DNA of 64,000 nt from Anadara kagoshimensis (lineage: Eukaryota; Mollusca; Bivalvia; Arcoida; Arcidae), in NCBI GenBank assembly GCA_021292105.1, contig CM037857.1, positions 43,393,464 through 43,457,463 of the forward strand. The letters are read 5' to 3'. A program made the position numbers and the translations under genes. Shown piece by piece: positions 12,201 to 22,792 of the stretch. Positions within the stretch are counted from its first letter, which is position 1. Every line of letters begins with the position of its first letter. The notes under the pieces are model-generated. The model saw only the letters and a list, made by a program, of their open reading frames with translations. It made no database searches and had not been told where the DNA came from.

Positions 12201-15200
12201 AAGACATCTAATTCTCCAGAATTCTTGTTTGTATTAATTGACAACTTTGAGTGATTTGTTAATGAAGATTGTTATGAGTAAACAATATTGTGTAAACTTA
12301 AACTGCAGTAGCTCACTTAACAGAATTGTAGATGAGTGTGTCTTATCTCCTACATGTACATGACAGTCAGTTACCTGTTAATTGTTTTTTATGAACATAT
12401 ATTAATGGTATTTATATTTAAGGTCTTCTGACAGTTATTAATTTTAAAGCAGATTTTGCTGTTCTCCTTTCAGTTCTTCTTTGAGCATCCTGACTGTTTT
12501 TTTCACTTTCTGTACCAATATTTTCTGTTGCTAATTGACAAAATGAATAGTAAATTGTATCTGAAATCTTGATGTGTAAAATTTTTGCTCATTTCAAAGT
12601 TCAAAATTACTTAATTAGCTATACATGTAGTGCAATTTTCTTAGGCATTATTGGGATATAATCTGAATATATTTTTCACAGAAAATTTGTATGGATTAGT
12701 TTGGACATGACCAGTTTGTTTGAATTTTAGGAAGTATTGCCAACTTCTTAAAACATTTAATAATTCACTGGAATAATTAAATATTTGTAATATGGTAGAG
12801 AAGCCATGTATGTATAACCCAACTTATCGTTTATTTATTTATTTATACATTTATTGACTGTTTATGTCAAACTAATCATCAAATATTTTTATTCAGCTGT
12901 TTACAAAATCCAATTAATATTGAAATGGATGAAGCAATCACACTTCTTGAAGAACAGACAAGACGGTAATAATAATATACAATATTATATTCTTCTCAGA
13001 CTTGAGCAATAAGTGAGTAATTTCAAATAGTTTTGATTGTACAGTAACACTCGCTTTAGCAAACACATATATAAAGATAAACTGTCCAATACAATCATTG
13101 TTTTAATTCATTGATTGGTTCTTTGATTCATATTCCAACCAAAGAGAAACTCTATATGAAGACTTGTTCACATCCCTTTATTCATAATTCAACCAAAATG
13201 AGCTATATAAAGCAAATTGTCTATAAAGTCCATATTTCTTTGGTCCTGTGAGTGGTCTTTATACACAGGTTTTATTGTACATAAATGCTTGTATTTTGAC
13301 ACTTAAAGTTATTAGTCCTCCTATTGTAAATGGAATAAAAGTGTACTCATTCTCTTGACCAAGGGAATAGTAAATACAGAATTCAGTTTAATTAGAGGCT
13401 GGTTAAAACACAATTCTAGCCGATTCAAAAGATGCTTTTGTCTGAAACATTCTTATATTGTTTGTGTGGACAAATTTCAGTTTCTATTGTAATATGTGTA
13501 CATAATGTTAATACAGTCCAACCTGTCTTAAAAGCCACATCTATATAAGGGTCACCTGCTTATAAAGGCCAGTAGAATTGTATTTTTTTAATATTAGGGT
13601 AATTGTAACAAAGAAAGCATGAACTGGCGTGATTTTACACATAAAGTGATATGCTAATTACACCTACAGGCTTTATTAAAACTTGTCCTTGTTTATAAAC
13701 ACTGCCTTCAGATCTTAGACGGACTTGACAATGATTTATAAATACTGTTGTTTATTATTTTATTTTGCAAATAGATTACAAGAAGAATCGGATAAATGGG
13801 ATTCCTTAATCAGTACTATAGATGAGAAAATAGTCCAGGTAGAAAAGTAAGTATACCTTAATCAGTACAAGATATACCAGTCCTCGTCCCATGCCTTCTT
13901 TCTACAGTTTGAAACCTTGGCTTGATTTTATTTTGCAAATAGATTACAAGAAGAATCAGATAAATGGGATTTCTTAATCAGTACTATTGATGAGAAAATA
14001 GTCCAGGTAGAGAAGTAAGTATACCTTAATCAGTACTATCGATGAGAAAATAGTCCAGGTAGAGAAGTAAGTATACCTTAATCAGTACTGTTGATGAGAA
14101 AATATTCCAGGTAGAGAAGTAAGTATACCTTAATCAGTACTGTTGATGAGAAAATAGTTCAGGTAGAGAAGTAAGTATACCTCAATCAGTACTGTTGATG
14201 AGAAAATAGTCCAGGTAGAAAAGCAAGTATACCTTAATCAGTACAAGATATACCAGTCTTCGTCTACAGTTTGACACCTTGGCTTTGGCTGTTGCTTTGT
14301 TATCTTCTTGGGTGGCATCTCCTCTTGCATTCAACTATGTCAACTGAAGAGCATTGACATATAACCCCCTCGCACAACCATTCATGCCATGCAACACATA
14401 ATGGCAAAGTGCCACATGTCCATTCACATTGGAGCACGTTCAATCATCCGATCATCTTATCACTTGCGTAATCCTATCGCATTATCATTATCACAACACT
14501 CTCATTACACAACAATCGCATATAGACACAAGATATATCGCAAGATTTAATGCATTTGCATTGCAAAATGGTCACTTTAGATTGTGTGATTTTCATACAA
14601 ATCCATTTTAATAAGCGATTATTTTAACAACAGCTTACAATCCAAATCACAATTTATCGGTTACACAGATATTCTGTCACTTCTGCTTGTGTGCCAATTG
14701 TGAAAGTCCCTTTTAATTCTAGTGCAAACTTATACCTGTCTATGTCACTGCCATCATCCAAATTTAGCACCAAGTATTCTTTGGATATTGTTTCTAAAAT
14801 ATTGTATGATTTTATTAATTGGTGTGGCCTACTGCAAAAGGTATAACAGTAGATGTTTGTTTTTGTTTTTTTTTAATTATTAATTTGCAAAGACTTTAGT
14901 ACAGATTGTGTAAAGAATCTAAATTAGAATTTTTTGTAATTTCAGAGAGACACAGTCAGAAGAAATTTCACATGAAACGTTACCAGTACATGTTAAATCC
15001 CTGGCTACTGAATACCTTTGTGATAACATTAACTACACAGAATTAATTAAAACTGTACAACAGAATGCTGTCAAGGCTAGTTTACTGGTAAGTCACTTAC
15101 GAAAAATTTTGATTATAGAAATCAGGATGTTACATTTACATAAATCAAGTGTTTGAATTACATATTACACCAGTTTTAATTTTACAGCACTAGACTGCCA

Positions 15201-18200
15201 TTTCAGAATACAATTCCTCATCAGTAGTGCTTGGACCCAAATTATGAAACCAAAATTGTTATCAAGATGTTGAAAAGGTGCCCAAAGGACCAAAATTAGC
15301 TAAGGAAATATGCATGAGGGAGTATACCTTAGTTTTTGAGAAATTTCAAATTTTAACTGGCAGCAAATTTAGACAATAGTATAAATCTGACGATAATTCA
15401 TAATTTTTGGCTGTTGAGTTTGTGATATCCTGTGGGCTCCAACCACCAGCAGATATACTGGCTCAGAGATTTCAATTACATATACCAGTTTTAATTTTAC
15501 AACACTAGATCTGGAAAATATAAGATCTCATCCCTGGAATTTCTACATCTCAACTACAAAGCAGGGGTAGATTATATTAGTCTCTTACACAGAGCTGTCT
15601 ATCAAGTGTCTATTTTATTATATAGTCCGTCAGTGATATTATGGTGGAGTGTTTACAAACACGTATAAGTCTATCATACACATATAGGTATTAATACCAT
15701 GTTAGGCTATACGTATGTTCATGCCCTCATACATGTATGTTAATTCATCAAAACCACCTTTATATATATCCCTATATACATTATATAGACTCTTCCATGT
15801 TTATAAACACTGCCAAAATATCGCTGACGGACTATACACGTATACATATATTTCTTTATTTTGTTTGTAGATTGATGAACATAGTAAAAATGTAAAGCTT
15901 ATGAAACAAGGGTATACAGCAGCTGATCATTTGTTAAAACAACATACTAATGTACTAAGTAAGTTATTTTATTTAGAAAAAATTAAGACCATTGTTGTAC
16001 CACAGTTGGTAGAGTGCTAGCTCACAAGTGGAAGGTCATGGGTTCGAATCCCAACTAGGTCTAACTCAAGATTTGAAAGTGGGAAGTGACTGTTCTTTCA
16101 CAATTACTCAACTTTATGTGATAATACACTAGAGCACCTCAGTCAAGATATTTTCACCTTTATAGAGACGATCAGTTCAGGGATGGTAGAAAAACTGGAG
16201 TGCCCAGAGAACATTACTAACCTTTGACGAGTGAACTGATAAACTTTCTCATATTAGGATCTGTGTGAGAAAGTTGTTTTATAACAAATGATATACATGT
16301 AGAATGTATAGACAAACAACATTGACCTCTCTGCTTGACCTTTAATTTAAATATTTATCATGGACTAATACATTTATATATAGGGATCACACATGTTTAT
16401 TTCGTCTACCTAATGAGAAAACTAATCATGTGCTTTACGTATATAATAAAATCAACTGTGAATCCTGACACTACCCATGTATTGGGTGGATCCCTCTATA
16501 TGAATAATTTTAATGAAAGGTCAAATGTTGTTTGCCTATACTATTAACATAACAGTACTTATAGGTAATGTTCTGTATGATTATGTTGAGATGGGGTTAA
16601 ACTTAGGTGCATTTGCTTTTCAATTCAGGGGTATGAAGTTTGATAAAATATTAGTACCTTGAAGGGGTTTGGTTTAAAAGGTTTCACTGAAATTTTAAAT
16701 AATTCCAATGGTATTTAAGGGGCATCCTGTTTGATGACCATGTGGTCTAAAGCATTAGCTTACAATTGACAACACATCCTTCCACCTTCTATTTGAGAAA
16801 GATCTTAGTGTGGGAAAGTCAGTTTGCTGTATGAAGGTCAGTGGTTTTCTCTGGTGGTGTTCTTGTTTCCTTCACCATCTCAGAAATAACTGTCTTTATA
16901 TAAGTGAAAGAATCTTACCGGGTGCATTAAACACAATGATGTTTAACAAATAATATTTTTGCATTCATTCAATGGTAAATATGGTCCACTGGGGCCTTAA
17001 CAATTGGGCCTTTTGGCAAAAAAGGTATCAATGGCCCATGACATCCTTCTAGAATAAACACTGATCTTCTACTGGTTGGCTTGGTAACATAATCTACCTA
17101 CTGTAAGTTTCTAGGTAAGTGTGAACTAATATGCTAAGGATTGTTAAAAGTGTGCAATAGTACAATGGGCACTTCAGTTACGGATCCAAAAAGGGGAGGG
17201 TTACAAGGGTTGGTATACTTGTCTGCAGCATCATGACTCAGTGAGCAAGCACCTTAAAGATGTACAGAGTGGTTGCTAGTACAAGACAGACCACAAAACA
17301 CACTAACACATCTTGTGCATATGTAAACCTGTTCCAGATCAACACTATGGGATTAATAAACTTGCTTCCATCACAAATTGCTGATGCTACATTACAATAA
17401 CAACACTATCATGGCAATACATGTTATTACTGTAGATTACTTTTTCCTCATGAGAGATTTACGTGCTATTTCGTGAGGACTTCTGGTCGTGGATTCATAT
17501 ATCACATGAATATTCCTAGAATCACAAAAATTCAATAAAGCCACATTTAAAACTTGACAGCAATTTACTTTGACCATGGATGTTATATATAACAAGACAA
17601 AACCTCTTAGGAAAGGGAGATAATTGCCTTTCAGTCATGGATTTTTATATTCACATGGATTGTGGTCATGAATGTACATATTTGTGAAATGGCGCTTAGG
17701 GGATCAGTAATGGAAATGTAATACTCGAGAATTCAAAGTAATCTACAGTATGTGCAATCAAAAGCTGTGTATTATACAATGTATGATACTTCATAAAATG
17801 TTTACATGATTAATGACAACTAAGACCGATTTATTAATTAAAGTAATCGGATGTCGTATCTTCATACAAATACCAGATACAGATATTATATAACTAACAC
17901 ATTGTCACAACAGATGTTATTTATTCTAGAATTTATATTGTTTTTAGCCTGTGGCCATATAATAAATAAAGAGAATACGTGGTTGTACAATATAATAATG
18001 AGTACATATACATTGTATTTTTCACAGACATGGGATATCACAGGAAAAACAGGCATTCAAATTTGTCAGATACAGTCAAACGTGCCTTAAACATGTTAAA
18101 GGCCACCTCTATATAAGGGCCACCTGCTTATAAAGGCCAGTAGAATTGTATCCCAATTGTTCTTTATTCATATTATTTGAACCTGCATATAAAGGCCATC

Positions 18201-21040
18201 TTTCATGAAGGCTACTTTTACTGTTTCCCTTGGGTGGCCTTTATAGACAGGTTTGACTGTATTTTATACAACTATAGTGGCTTAGTTGGTAGAATGCTCA
18301 CTTTGAATTTGAAAGGTCTGGCTGCAAACCCCAGCAGGATCTCACCAAAACGTGAAAATAGGTAGTGAATACTAGTGGCTTTTCTTTCCCCAAGCACTTG
18401 TTACTAAGAAATGAAGGAATGAGTCACTGTAGGCATGGAATATTAAAGACCAATAGGTAGGCATGAGTCACTGTAGGCATGGAATATTAAAGAACACTTA
18501 CTTTAACCAATAGGTAGGAATGAGTCAATGTAGGCATGGAATATTGAAGAACACTTACTTTAACCAATAGGTAGGAATGAGTCACTGTAGGCATGGAATA
18601 TTAAAGAACACTTACTTTAACCAATAGGTAGGAATGAGTCACTGTAGGCATGGAATATTAAAGAACACTTACTTTAACCAATAGGTAGGAATGAGTCACT
18701 GTAGGCATGGAATATTAAAGAACACTTACTTTAACCAATAGGTAGGAATGAGTCACTGTAGGCATGAAATATTAAAGAACACTTACTTTAACCAATAGGT
18801 AGGAATGAGTCACTGTAGGCATGAAATATTAAAGAACACTTACTTTAACCAATAGGTAGGAATGAGTCACTGTAGGCATGAAATATTAAAGAACACTTAC
18901 TTTAACCAATAGGTAGGAATGAGTCACTGTAGGCATGGAATATTAAAGAACACTTACTTTAACCAATAGGTAGGAATGAGTCACTGTAGGCATGGAATAT
19001 TAAAGAACACTTACTTTAACCAATAGGTAGGAATGAGTCACTGTAGGCATGGAATATTAAAGAACACTTACTTTAACCAATAGGTAGGAATGAGTCACTG
19101 TAGGCATGAAATATTAAAGAACACTTACTTTAACCAATAGGTAGGAATGAGTCACTGTAGGCATGGAATATTAAAGAACACTTACTTTAACCAATAGGTA
19201 GGAATGAGTCACTGTAGGCATGGAATATTAAAGAACACTTACTTTAACCAATAGGTAGGAATGAGTCACTGTAGGCATGGAATATTAAAGAACACTTACT
19301 TTAACCAATAGGTAGGAATGAGTCACTGTAGGCATGGAATATTAAAGAACACTTACTTTAACCAATAGGTAGGAATGAGTCACTGTAGGCATGAAATATT
19401 AAAGAACACTTACTTTAACCAATAGGTAGGAATGAGTCACTGTAGGCATGGAAAATTAAAGAACACTTACTTTAACCAAAAGGTAGGAATGAGTCACTGT
19501 AGGCATGGAATATTAAAGAACACTTACTTTAACCAATAGGTAGGCATGAGTCACTGTAGGCATGAAATATTAAAGAACACTTACTTTAACCAATAGGTAG
19601 GAATGAGTCACTGTAGGCATGAAATATTAAAGAACACTTACTTTAACCAATAGGTAGGAATGAGTCACTGTAGGCATGAAATATTAAAGAACACTTACTT
19701 TAACCAATAGGTAGGAATGAGTCACTGTAGGCATGGAATATTAAAGAACACTTACTTTAACCAATAGGTAGGAATGAGTCACTGTAGGCATGGAATATTA
19801 AAGAACACTTACTTTAACCAATAGGTAGGAATGAGTCACTGTAGGCATGGAATATTAAAGAACACTTACTTTAACCAATAGGTAGGAATGAGTCACTGTA
19901 GGCATGGAATATTAAAGAACACTTACTTTAACCAATAGGTAGGAATGAGTCACTGTAGGCATGAAATATTAAAGAACACTTACTTTAACCAATAGGTAGG
20001 AATGAGTCACTGTAGGCATGGAAAATTAAAGACACTTTTAACCAATAGGTAGGAATGAGTCACTGTAGGCATGAAATATTAAAGAACACTTACTTTAACC
20101 AAAAGGTAGGAATGAGTCACTGTAGGCATGGAATATTAAAGAACACTTACTTTAACCAATAGGTAGGCATGAGTCACTGTAGGCATGAAATATTAAAGAA
20201 CACTTACTTTAACCAATAGGTAGGAATGAGTCACTGTAGGCATGAAATATTAAAGAACACTTACTTTAACCAATAGGTAGGAATGAGTCACTGTAGGCAT
20301 GAAATATTAAAGAACACTTACTTTAACCAATAGGTAGGCATGAGTCACTGTAGGCATGAAATATTAAAGAACACTTACTTTAACCAATAGGTAGGCATGA
20401 GTCACTGTAGGCATGAAATATTAAAGAACACTTACTTTAACCAATAGGTAGGAATGAGTCACTGTAGGCATGAAATATTAAAGAACACTTACTTTAACCA
20501 ATAGGTAGGAATGAGTCACTGTAGGCATGAAATATTAAAGAACACTTACTTTAACCAATAGGTAGGCATGAGTCACTGTAGGCATGAAATATTAAAGAAC
20601 TCTTACTTTAACCAATAGGTAGGAATGAGTCACTGTAGGCATGAAATATTAAAGAACACTTACTTTAACCAATAGGTAGGAATGAGTCACCGTAGGCATG
20701 GAATATTAAAGAACACTTACTTTAACCAATAGGTAGGCTATTCTGCAGAACAACATCACATCACTTAAAATGATAAACAATACAACCACCTACAATCAAC
20801 CATAGTGAATCCCATAAAAGTAAGGTACTTTGGGGTTGAAGTCAAGCCAGCAACCATTGGGGAGAGGTTTATAAGAAAGGGTCTTTACTTAGTTAAACTA
20901 AACAGTCCAGATTACATATGTACATATTGTTTATATTATTTCTTTTAGGAAAAGAAGAACTAAGGGAACTGAACTCTTCATCGCCACGGAAACTTATCAG
21001 TAGTCTACTGTCCTTACCATCTATAAAATCTGAAGTTTGA
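3237..21040 (+). CDS. DSN1: DSN1-like kinetochore protein (Mis12 complex subunit), nine exons
   Basis: Exons: 3237-3318, 10262-10335, 10847-10913, 11689-11764, 12897-12965, 13775-13846, 14946-15087, 15871-15958, 20949-21040 (TGA). All introns are GT/AG and the frame holds throughout, giving 253 aa (277 with duplicated exon 13943-14014). Seen: an N-terminal basic motif KSKRRSSLAAGRI, a helical stretch LLTAQCLQYTLQKLEEEM, then DNGVFKKACTKE, several coiled-coil-like segments, and a C-terminal SSPRKLISSLL. These match vertebrate DSN1 in order: RRSS Aurora B sites, an SFQFSIQKLE-type helix, a TDGTLQKCFE-type segment and a C-terminal SPARKLL motif. DSN1 is a Mis12-complex subunit that links CENP-C to the NDC80 complex. 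The protein is shorter than human DSN1 (about 356 aa), mainly at the N terminus. An in-frame TGA at 3210-3212 precedes the ATG, but TTCTTCAG just before it could be an acceptor, so an upstream coding exon is possible. Confidence 0.83.
4138..4317 (-). CDS. Hypothetical 59-aa ORF inside the TA-flanked transposon
   Basis: An ATG-to-TAG frame on the minus strand, just inside the left terminus of the element. It starts MATAFTGEHNRSSRFGF and ends with a cysteine-containing stretch (CCLLCKAKVDLPPELIKEF). Its composition is more protein-like than the surrounding low-complexity frames, but it is short, I recognise no family, and no partner exon was found. It may be part of a degraded transposon gene, or chance. 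Confidence 0.2.
   Translation of the reverse strand: MATAFTGEHNRSSRFGFTSMDGQIGDTFMFKPVNIKRPCCLLCKAKVDLPPELIKEFRF
5049..5612. repeat. 30-bp minisatellite
   Basis: About 19 imperfect copies of a 30-bp unit containing CAAAGCTATACTGTATACAT and ACTGGCCCGT. Because 30 is a multiple of three, long open frames run through it on the minus strand; these are artefacts of periodicity, not a gene. It lies in the transposon inside DSN1 intron 1. Confidence 0.92.
6251..6346. repeat. 31-bp triplicate
   Basis: Three near-identical head-to-tail copies of a 31-bp unit starting GGTTATCTCCATACAACTGG. Confidence 0.9.
6608..8025 (+). mobile_element. Inner copy of the AGCTCACCTG / GGCCCATGGGCC repeat
   Basis: It starts AGCTCACCTGAGC, followed by a short inverted copy of that motif (GCTCAGATGAGCT), and ends CAGGTGAGCGTTAAGGCCCA then TGGGCCTCTTGTT. 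Same termini as the outer copy at 3587/9851. It contains a CGTCGTGCGTCGTCCGTCG-like run near 6655-6695 and the 145-bp tandem array. Open frames are short and repeat-derived. It is nested in the TA-flanked element. Confidence 0.7.
7020..7990. repeat. 145-bp tandem array
   Basis: Between six and seven copies of a 145-bp unit. GGTATTATCCTAACG recurs at 7076, 7221 and 7366, and later copies are diverged. Each unit carries GGTTCAAAGGTCAAGGTCA, containing the extended half-site TCAAGGTCA. The first copies are nearly identical and the distal ones more decayed, so the array grew or was homogenised at its left end. Confidence 0.88.
8476..8680. mobile_element. MITE with CAGWCCTGTCGAA-type inverted ends
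   Basis: The left end TACAGTCCTGTCGAAAATTT matches inverted the right end AAACTTTGGACAGGTCTGTA, and TA flanks each side. A second copy lies at 27380-27573. The size (about 200 bp), inverted ends and TA flanks fit a non-autonomous Tc1/mariner-like element. Confidence 0.7.
10342..10520. mobile_element. MITE with CAGTCAAACCT inverted ends
   Basis: Left end CAGTCAAACCTGTCTTATCA; right end GCAGGTTGCACTG. The interior carries the GGCCTTTATAAGCAGGTGGCC-like phrases shared with 18071-18261 and partial copies at 13512-13585 and 46970-47042. It lies in DSN1 intron 2, just after the exon 2 donor. The TA flank suggests a mariner-type MITE. Confidence 0.65.
11456..11636. mobile_element. MITE with GACCACRCCCAC inverted ends, copy 1
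   Basis: The left end GACCACACCCACAATGTTCC is mirrored at the right end by GGAACATTGTAGGCATGCC. The interior (GCTTGAATTACACGCAAAAA, TTTAATGAC, TCACTGACACTAG) is shared with 56532-56708. It ends about 50 bp upstream of DSN1 exon 4. Confidence 0.75.
11825..12060 (+). mobile_element. SINE-like repeat, family S2
   Basis: Contains GCCAGGTTCAATTCCTGCTC (B-box-like), TCTGGTTTCCTCCACCATTC and CTCGATATAAATGAAAGTAC. A diverged copy lies at 16737-16950 with the same phrase order. It probably derives from a tRNA or hybrid SINE; the 5' head is weak. Confidence 0.5.
13040..13279. mobile_element. Diverged ACAGTAA / TTATTGTA inverted-end MITE
   Basis: Begins TACAGTAACACTCGCTTTAG and ends GGTCTTTATACACAGGTTTT then ATTGTA. 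It resembles the CAGTCAAACCT group, including the cargo phrase about TATAAAG and AACCAAAGAG, but is strongly diverged. Located in DSN1 intron 5. Confidence 0.45.
13943..14014 (+). CDS. Duplicated exon 6 (6') of the DSN1-like gene
   Basis: A second copy of exon 6 (13775-13846), of the same 72-nt length. It has its own acceptor (TTGCAAATAG) and donor (GTAAGTATACC), a 96-bp intron before it, and the same 2-2 phase, so it can be included in frame, skipped or used instead of exon 6. It encodes RLQEESDKWDFLIST and onwards, differing from exon 6 mainly by Ser to Phe. The duplicated block is 168 bp. Whether it is used cannot be told from sequence. Confidence 0.65.
13963..14233 (+). repeat. 52-bp array of exon tail plus splice donor
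   Basis: The 3' part of exon 6' together with its donor (GAGAAAATAGTCCAGGTAGA, then GAAGTAAGTATACC) repeats every 52 bp. Donor-like GTAAGT sites fall at 14015, 14067, 14119 and 14171, and a mutated GCAAGT at 14223. The distal units have no acceptor. A unit is 17 codons plus one base, so use of most distal donors would break the frame, and read-through meets TAA at once. Confidence 0.9.
15175..15360 (-). mobile_element. Repeat family D, terminal fragment
   Basis: Contains TTTTACAGCACTAGACTGCC, TCATCAGTAGTGCTTGGACC and a TCAAGATGTTGAAAAGGTGC-type segment. The same string of motifs occurs at 29325, 30660 and 44650, and inverted at 42800-42920 and 53810-53890. This is one end of the dispersed element described at 29320-30190. 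Confidence 0.65.
15621..15836. mobile_element. MITE with about 40-bp inverted ends
   Basis: The left end TATAGTCCGTCAGTGATATT is mirrored by the right end AATATCGCTGACGGACTATA, with homology continuing into GTGTTTACAAACA / TGTTTATAAACAC. TA flanks both ends. A decayed relative is present near 13690-13760. DSN1 intron 7, ending 34 bp upstream of exon 8. Confidence 0.8.
15995..16285 (+). mobile_element. tRNA-derived SINE, family S1 (head and partial body)
   Basis: A-box-like AGTTGGTAGAGTGCTAGC and B-box GTCATGGGTTCGAATCCC, spaced as in a tRNA, followed by the family body start (AAGATTTGAAAGTGGGAAGT, GACTGTTCTTTC). The rest is diverged. Confidence 0.7.
16307..16540. mobile_element. MITE with about 40-bp TIRs (TATAGRCAAACAACATTGAC), copy 1
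   Basis: Begins TATAGACAAACAACATTGAC and ends GTTGTTTGCCTATA. The outer parts are near-perfect inverted repeats, clearest in copy 2 (45804-46056), where GACCTGTCCGTTTGACCTTT is matched inverted. A third copy lies at 57520-57759. The TA ends suggest a Tc1/mariner-like MITE. Confidence 0.8.
17428..17750. mobile_element. MITE with TACTGTAGATTACTTT inverted ends
   Basis: The left end TACTGTAGATTACTTT is repeated inverted at the right end, AAAGTAATCTACAGTA. The interior is 290 bp without a gene. DSN1 intron 8. Confidence 0.8.
18071..18261. mobile_element. MITE with CAGTCAAACCT inverted ends, most complete copy
   Basis: Left end TACAGTCAAACGTGCCTTAA; right end CTATAGACAGGTTTGACTGTA with TA flank. 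It contains AAAGGCCACCTCTATATAAG and TATAAAGGCCAGTAGAATTG. It abuts the SINE head that precedes the 57-bp satellite. Confidence 0.75.
18270..18413 (+). mobile_element. SINE S1 head, broken at the start of the satellite
   Basis: A-box-like TGGCTTAGTTGGTAGAATGC, B-box-like AAAGGTCTGGCTGCAAACCC, then AGTGAATACTAGTGGCTTTT and AAGCACTTGTTACTAAGAAA. These follow the order of the S1 SINE (compare 32678-33012). After the AAATGAA motif the sequence passes directly into the 57-bp array. Confidence 0.65.
18414..20740. repeat. 57-bp satellite array, about 40 copies, with AP-1-like sites
   Basis: The unit contains GGAATGAGTCACTGTAGGCA, TGGAATATTAAAGAACACTT and ACTTTAACCAATAGGTA. Period 57 was checked at 18575 and 18632. 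Nearly all units are identical apart from a few alternating variants (CATGGAAT/CATGAAAT, GTAGGAATG/GTAGGCATG). Each carries a perfect TGAGTCA and a CCAAT. Variant strings near 19450-19560 recur near 20020-20175 (570 or 623 bp away), so blocks of 10-11 units were duplicated. DSN1 intron 8. Confidence 0.97.
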
Positions 21041-22792
21041 GAGTTGTAGATTAAATGTTTGTAGATACAAATCATTTGTTTTGAGGACATGTAAAACAGA
21101 AATATGTGGTTGTGTTGGAATGTGTGTAAAACAGCATAGATGGATATTGTAATCAGTAACAACAGTGCATTGCTTATCATATACCATAGGAGCACTGGGT
21201 TTTGAATTTGAGGGTAATTGAAGTGGCTGATTTTTATGTGACAACAAGTGACATTGGTCAGAGTTTTATTTTTAATGCACAGGCTACCATCTTACCAATG
21301 TGTTGCAGTGACTAAAATAACATTGGTATCACACTTGATTTCTTTACATTGATAACAGTCAATTATATAAAATACTTTATTCAAAGGTGAACCACATGAA
21401 AACTACATCTAGGGTTGTTCTCTGACAACAAATACATGTACTTCCATACAGTTGAATTTTTGTAACTTTTGGCAATATTCATATATGTGCAGCTAAAAAT
21501 ATGTAAATCTTAAAATGTAATAATGTTGTCATAAAATGATGTTATGTGATAATTTACACATTTACAACCCAAACACTACCGTACAGAATTACACAATTAC
21601 ACTTGGAGGCCATACATGTGACCTGGAATTATTGCAGTTCCCCATATGAGCTGCTACTTATAACATCATGACTTTGTTTTTCGTCCACTTTATTTTAATG
21701 ATTTATAAGTGCAACATGAATGTCACAAAAAACTATAAAAAAAAAAAGCGGATTAAGAGTACTACATCAGGGTTTCCTACCTTATATTTACTGGAAGGTG
21801 TTAAAAAATTAAGCATTTTGTCCCAAATAGAGAAAAAAATTCCTAATCCAGTTCAACTATTCTCCTGTTTCTATTTTTATGAATTGAATTATGTCTGTTT
21901 GCTTTTCAAAGTTTAGTATCATTTTCTGATGAGAGCCAGATTAAATGTGTTAATGAATTTGTTTAAGAAAAGCCCTGCACATGTAGGCCTACATCTTATA
22001 TTAATGGCTGTTAGTGGTCAGTTTGGAAGTAAACTTTGTATGTATCGTATATATTTTACACATTAGTTTATATATGTAACAAAATGAATTTTATTTCATA
22101 AAAAATGTTTTAGACTCAATGTTGTATGTTTTCTGCAATTCAGTCACCAAAAATTTGTCTGTGGGAATATTTAAGACCAACACAAAGTAATTCCTAGATT
22201 TTCATCCAAATGTTTTGACAAGTTTTAGAAAATTTTGATGGGAGACAGAATTAATTTGTTAAAGGTTTATTTTTTTAAATACATCAATTATCCAATTACC
22301 AGTTTGTCATAGGACACAAATCAGTTTTAATTTGATTCTTCTACTAACAAGTAACAAGGTCTGTAAAACATAAAATCTGTAACAAAAAATCTGTGATCAG
22401 TTAAAAAAGCAGGACAGGAGAGGATGTAAATCTAAGAATTAGTTTATCATTGCCTAAACTAGAGATTTATTCTGGTTGTTATCTATGCCATTACGAAATG
22501 TTAACACAATCCTTGCAAATCTTTTTAATTAAGTCAAATGTGACTTCAAGAACTTCAAAGGCAGTCCATAGGAACATGCATTTATAGTTATCTTTATAAC
22601 ACACCACCATTTAGCCAGTTGCAATATCCAGAAATGTCTTGAAACAAGGTGTTAAAATGATGGCAATAATTCATGCTTTTATTCATGAAAAATCATTTGA
22701 ATATGCCCAGAAAGCTGCATTATGTACATTGTACATCTATGTATTTTATCATCTATTTGTGATGATAGTTCATATCTGTTTGATTATTCTTT

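Noticed and set aside
18414-20740. CRISPR-like array
   Set aside because: Units are contiguous and near identical with no unique spacers, and the genome is eukaryotic. It is a satellite.
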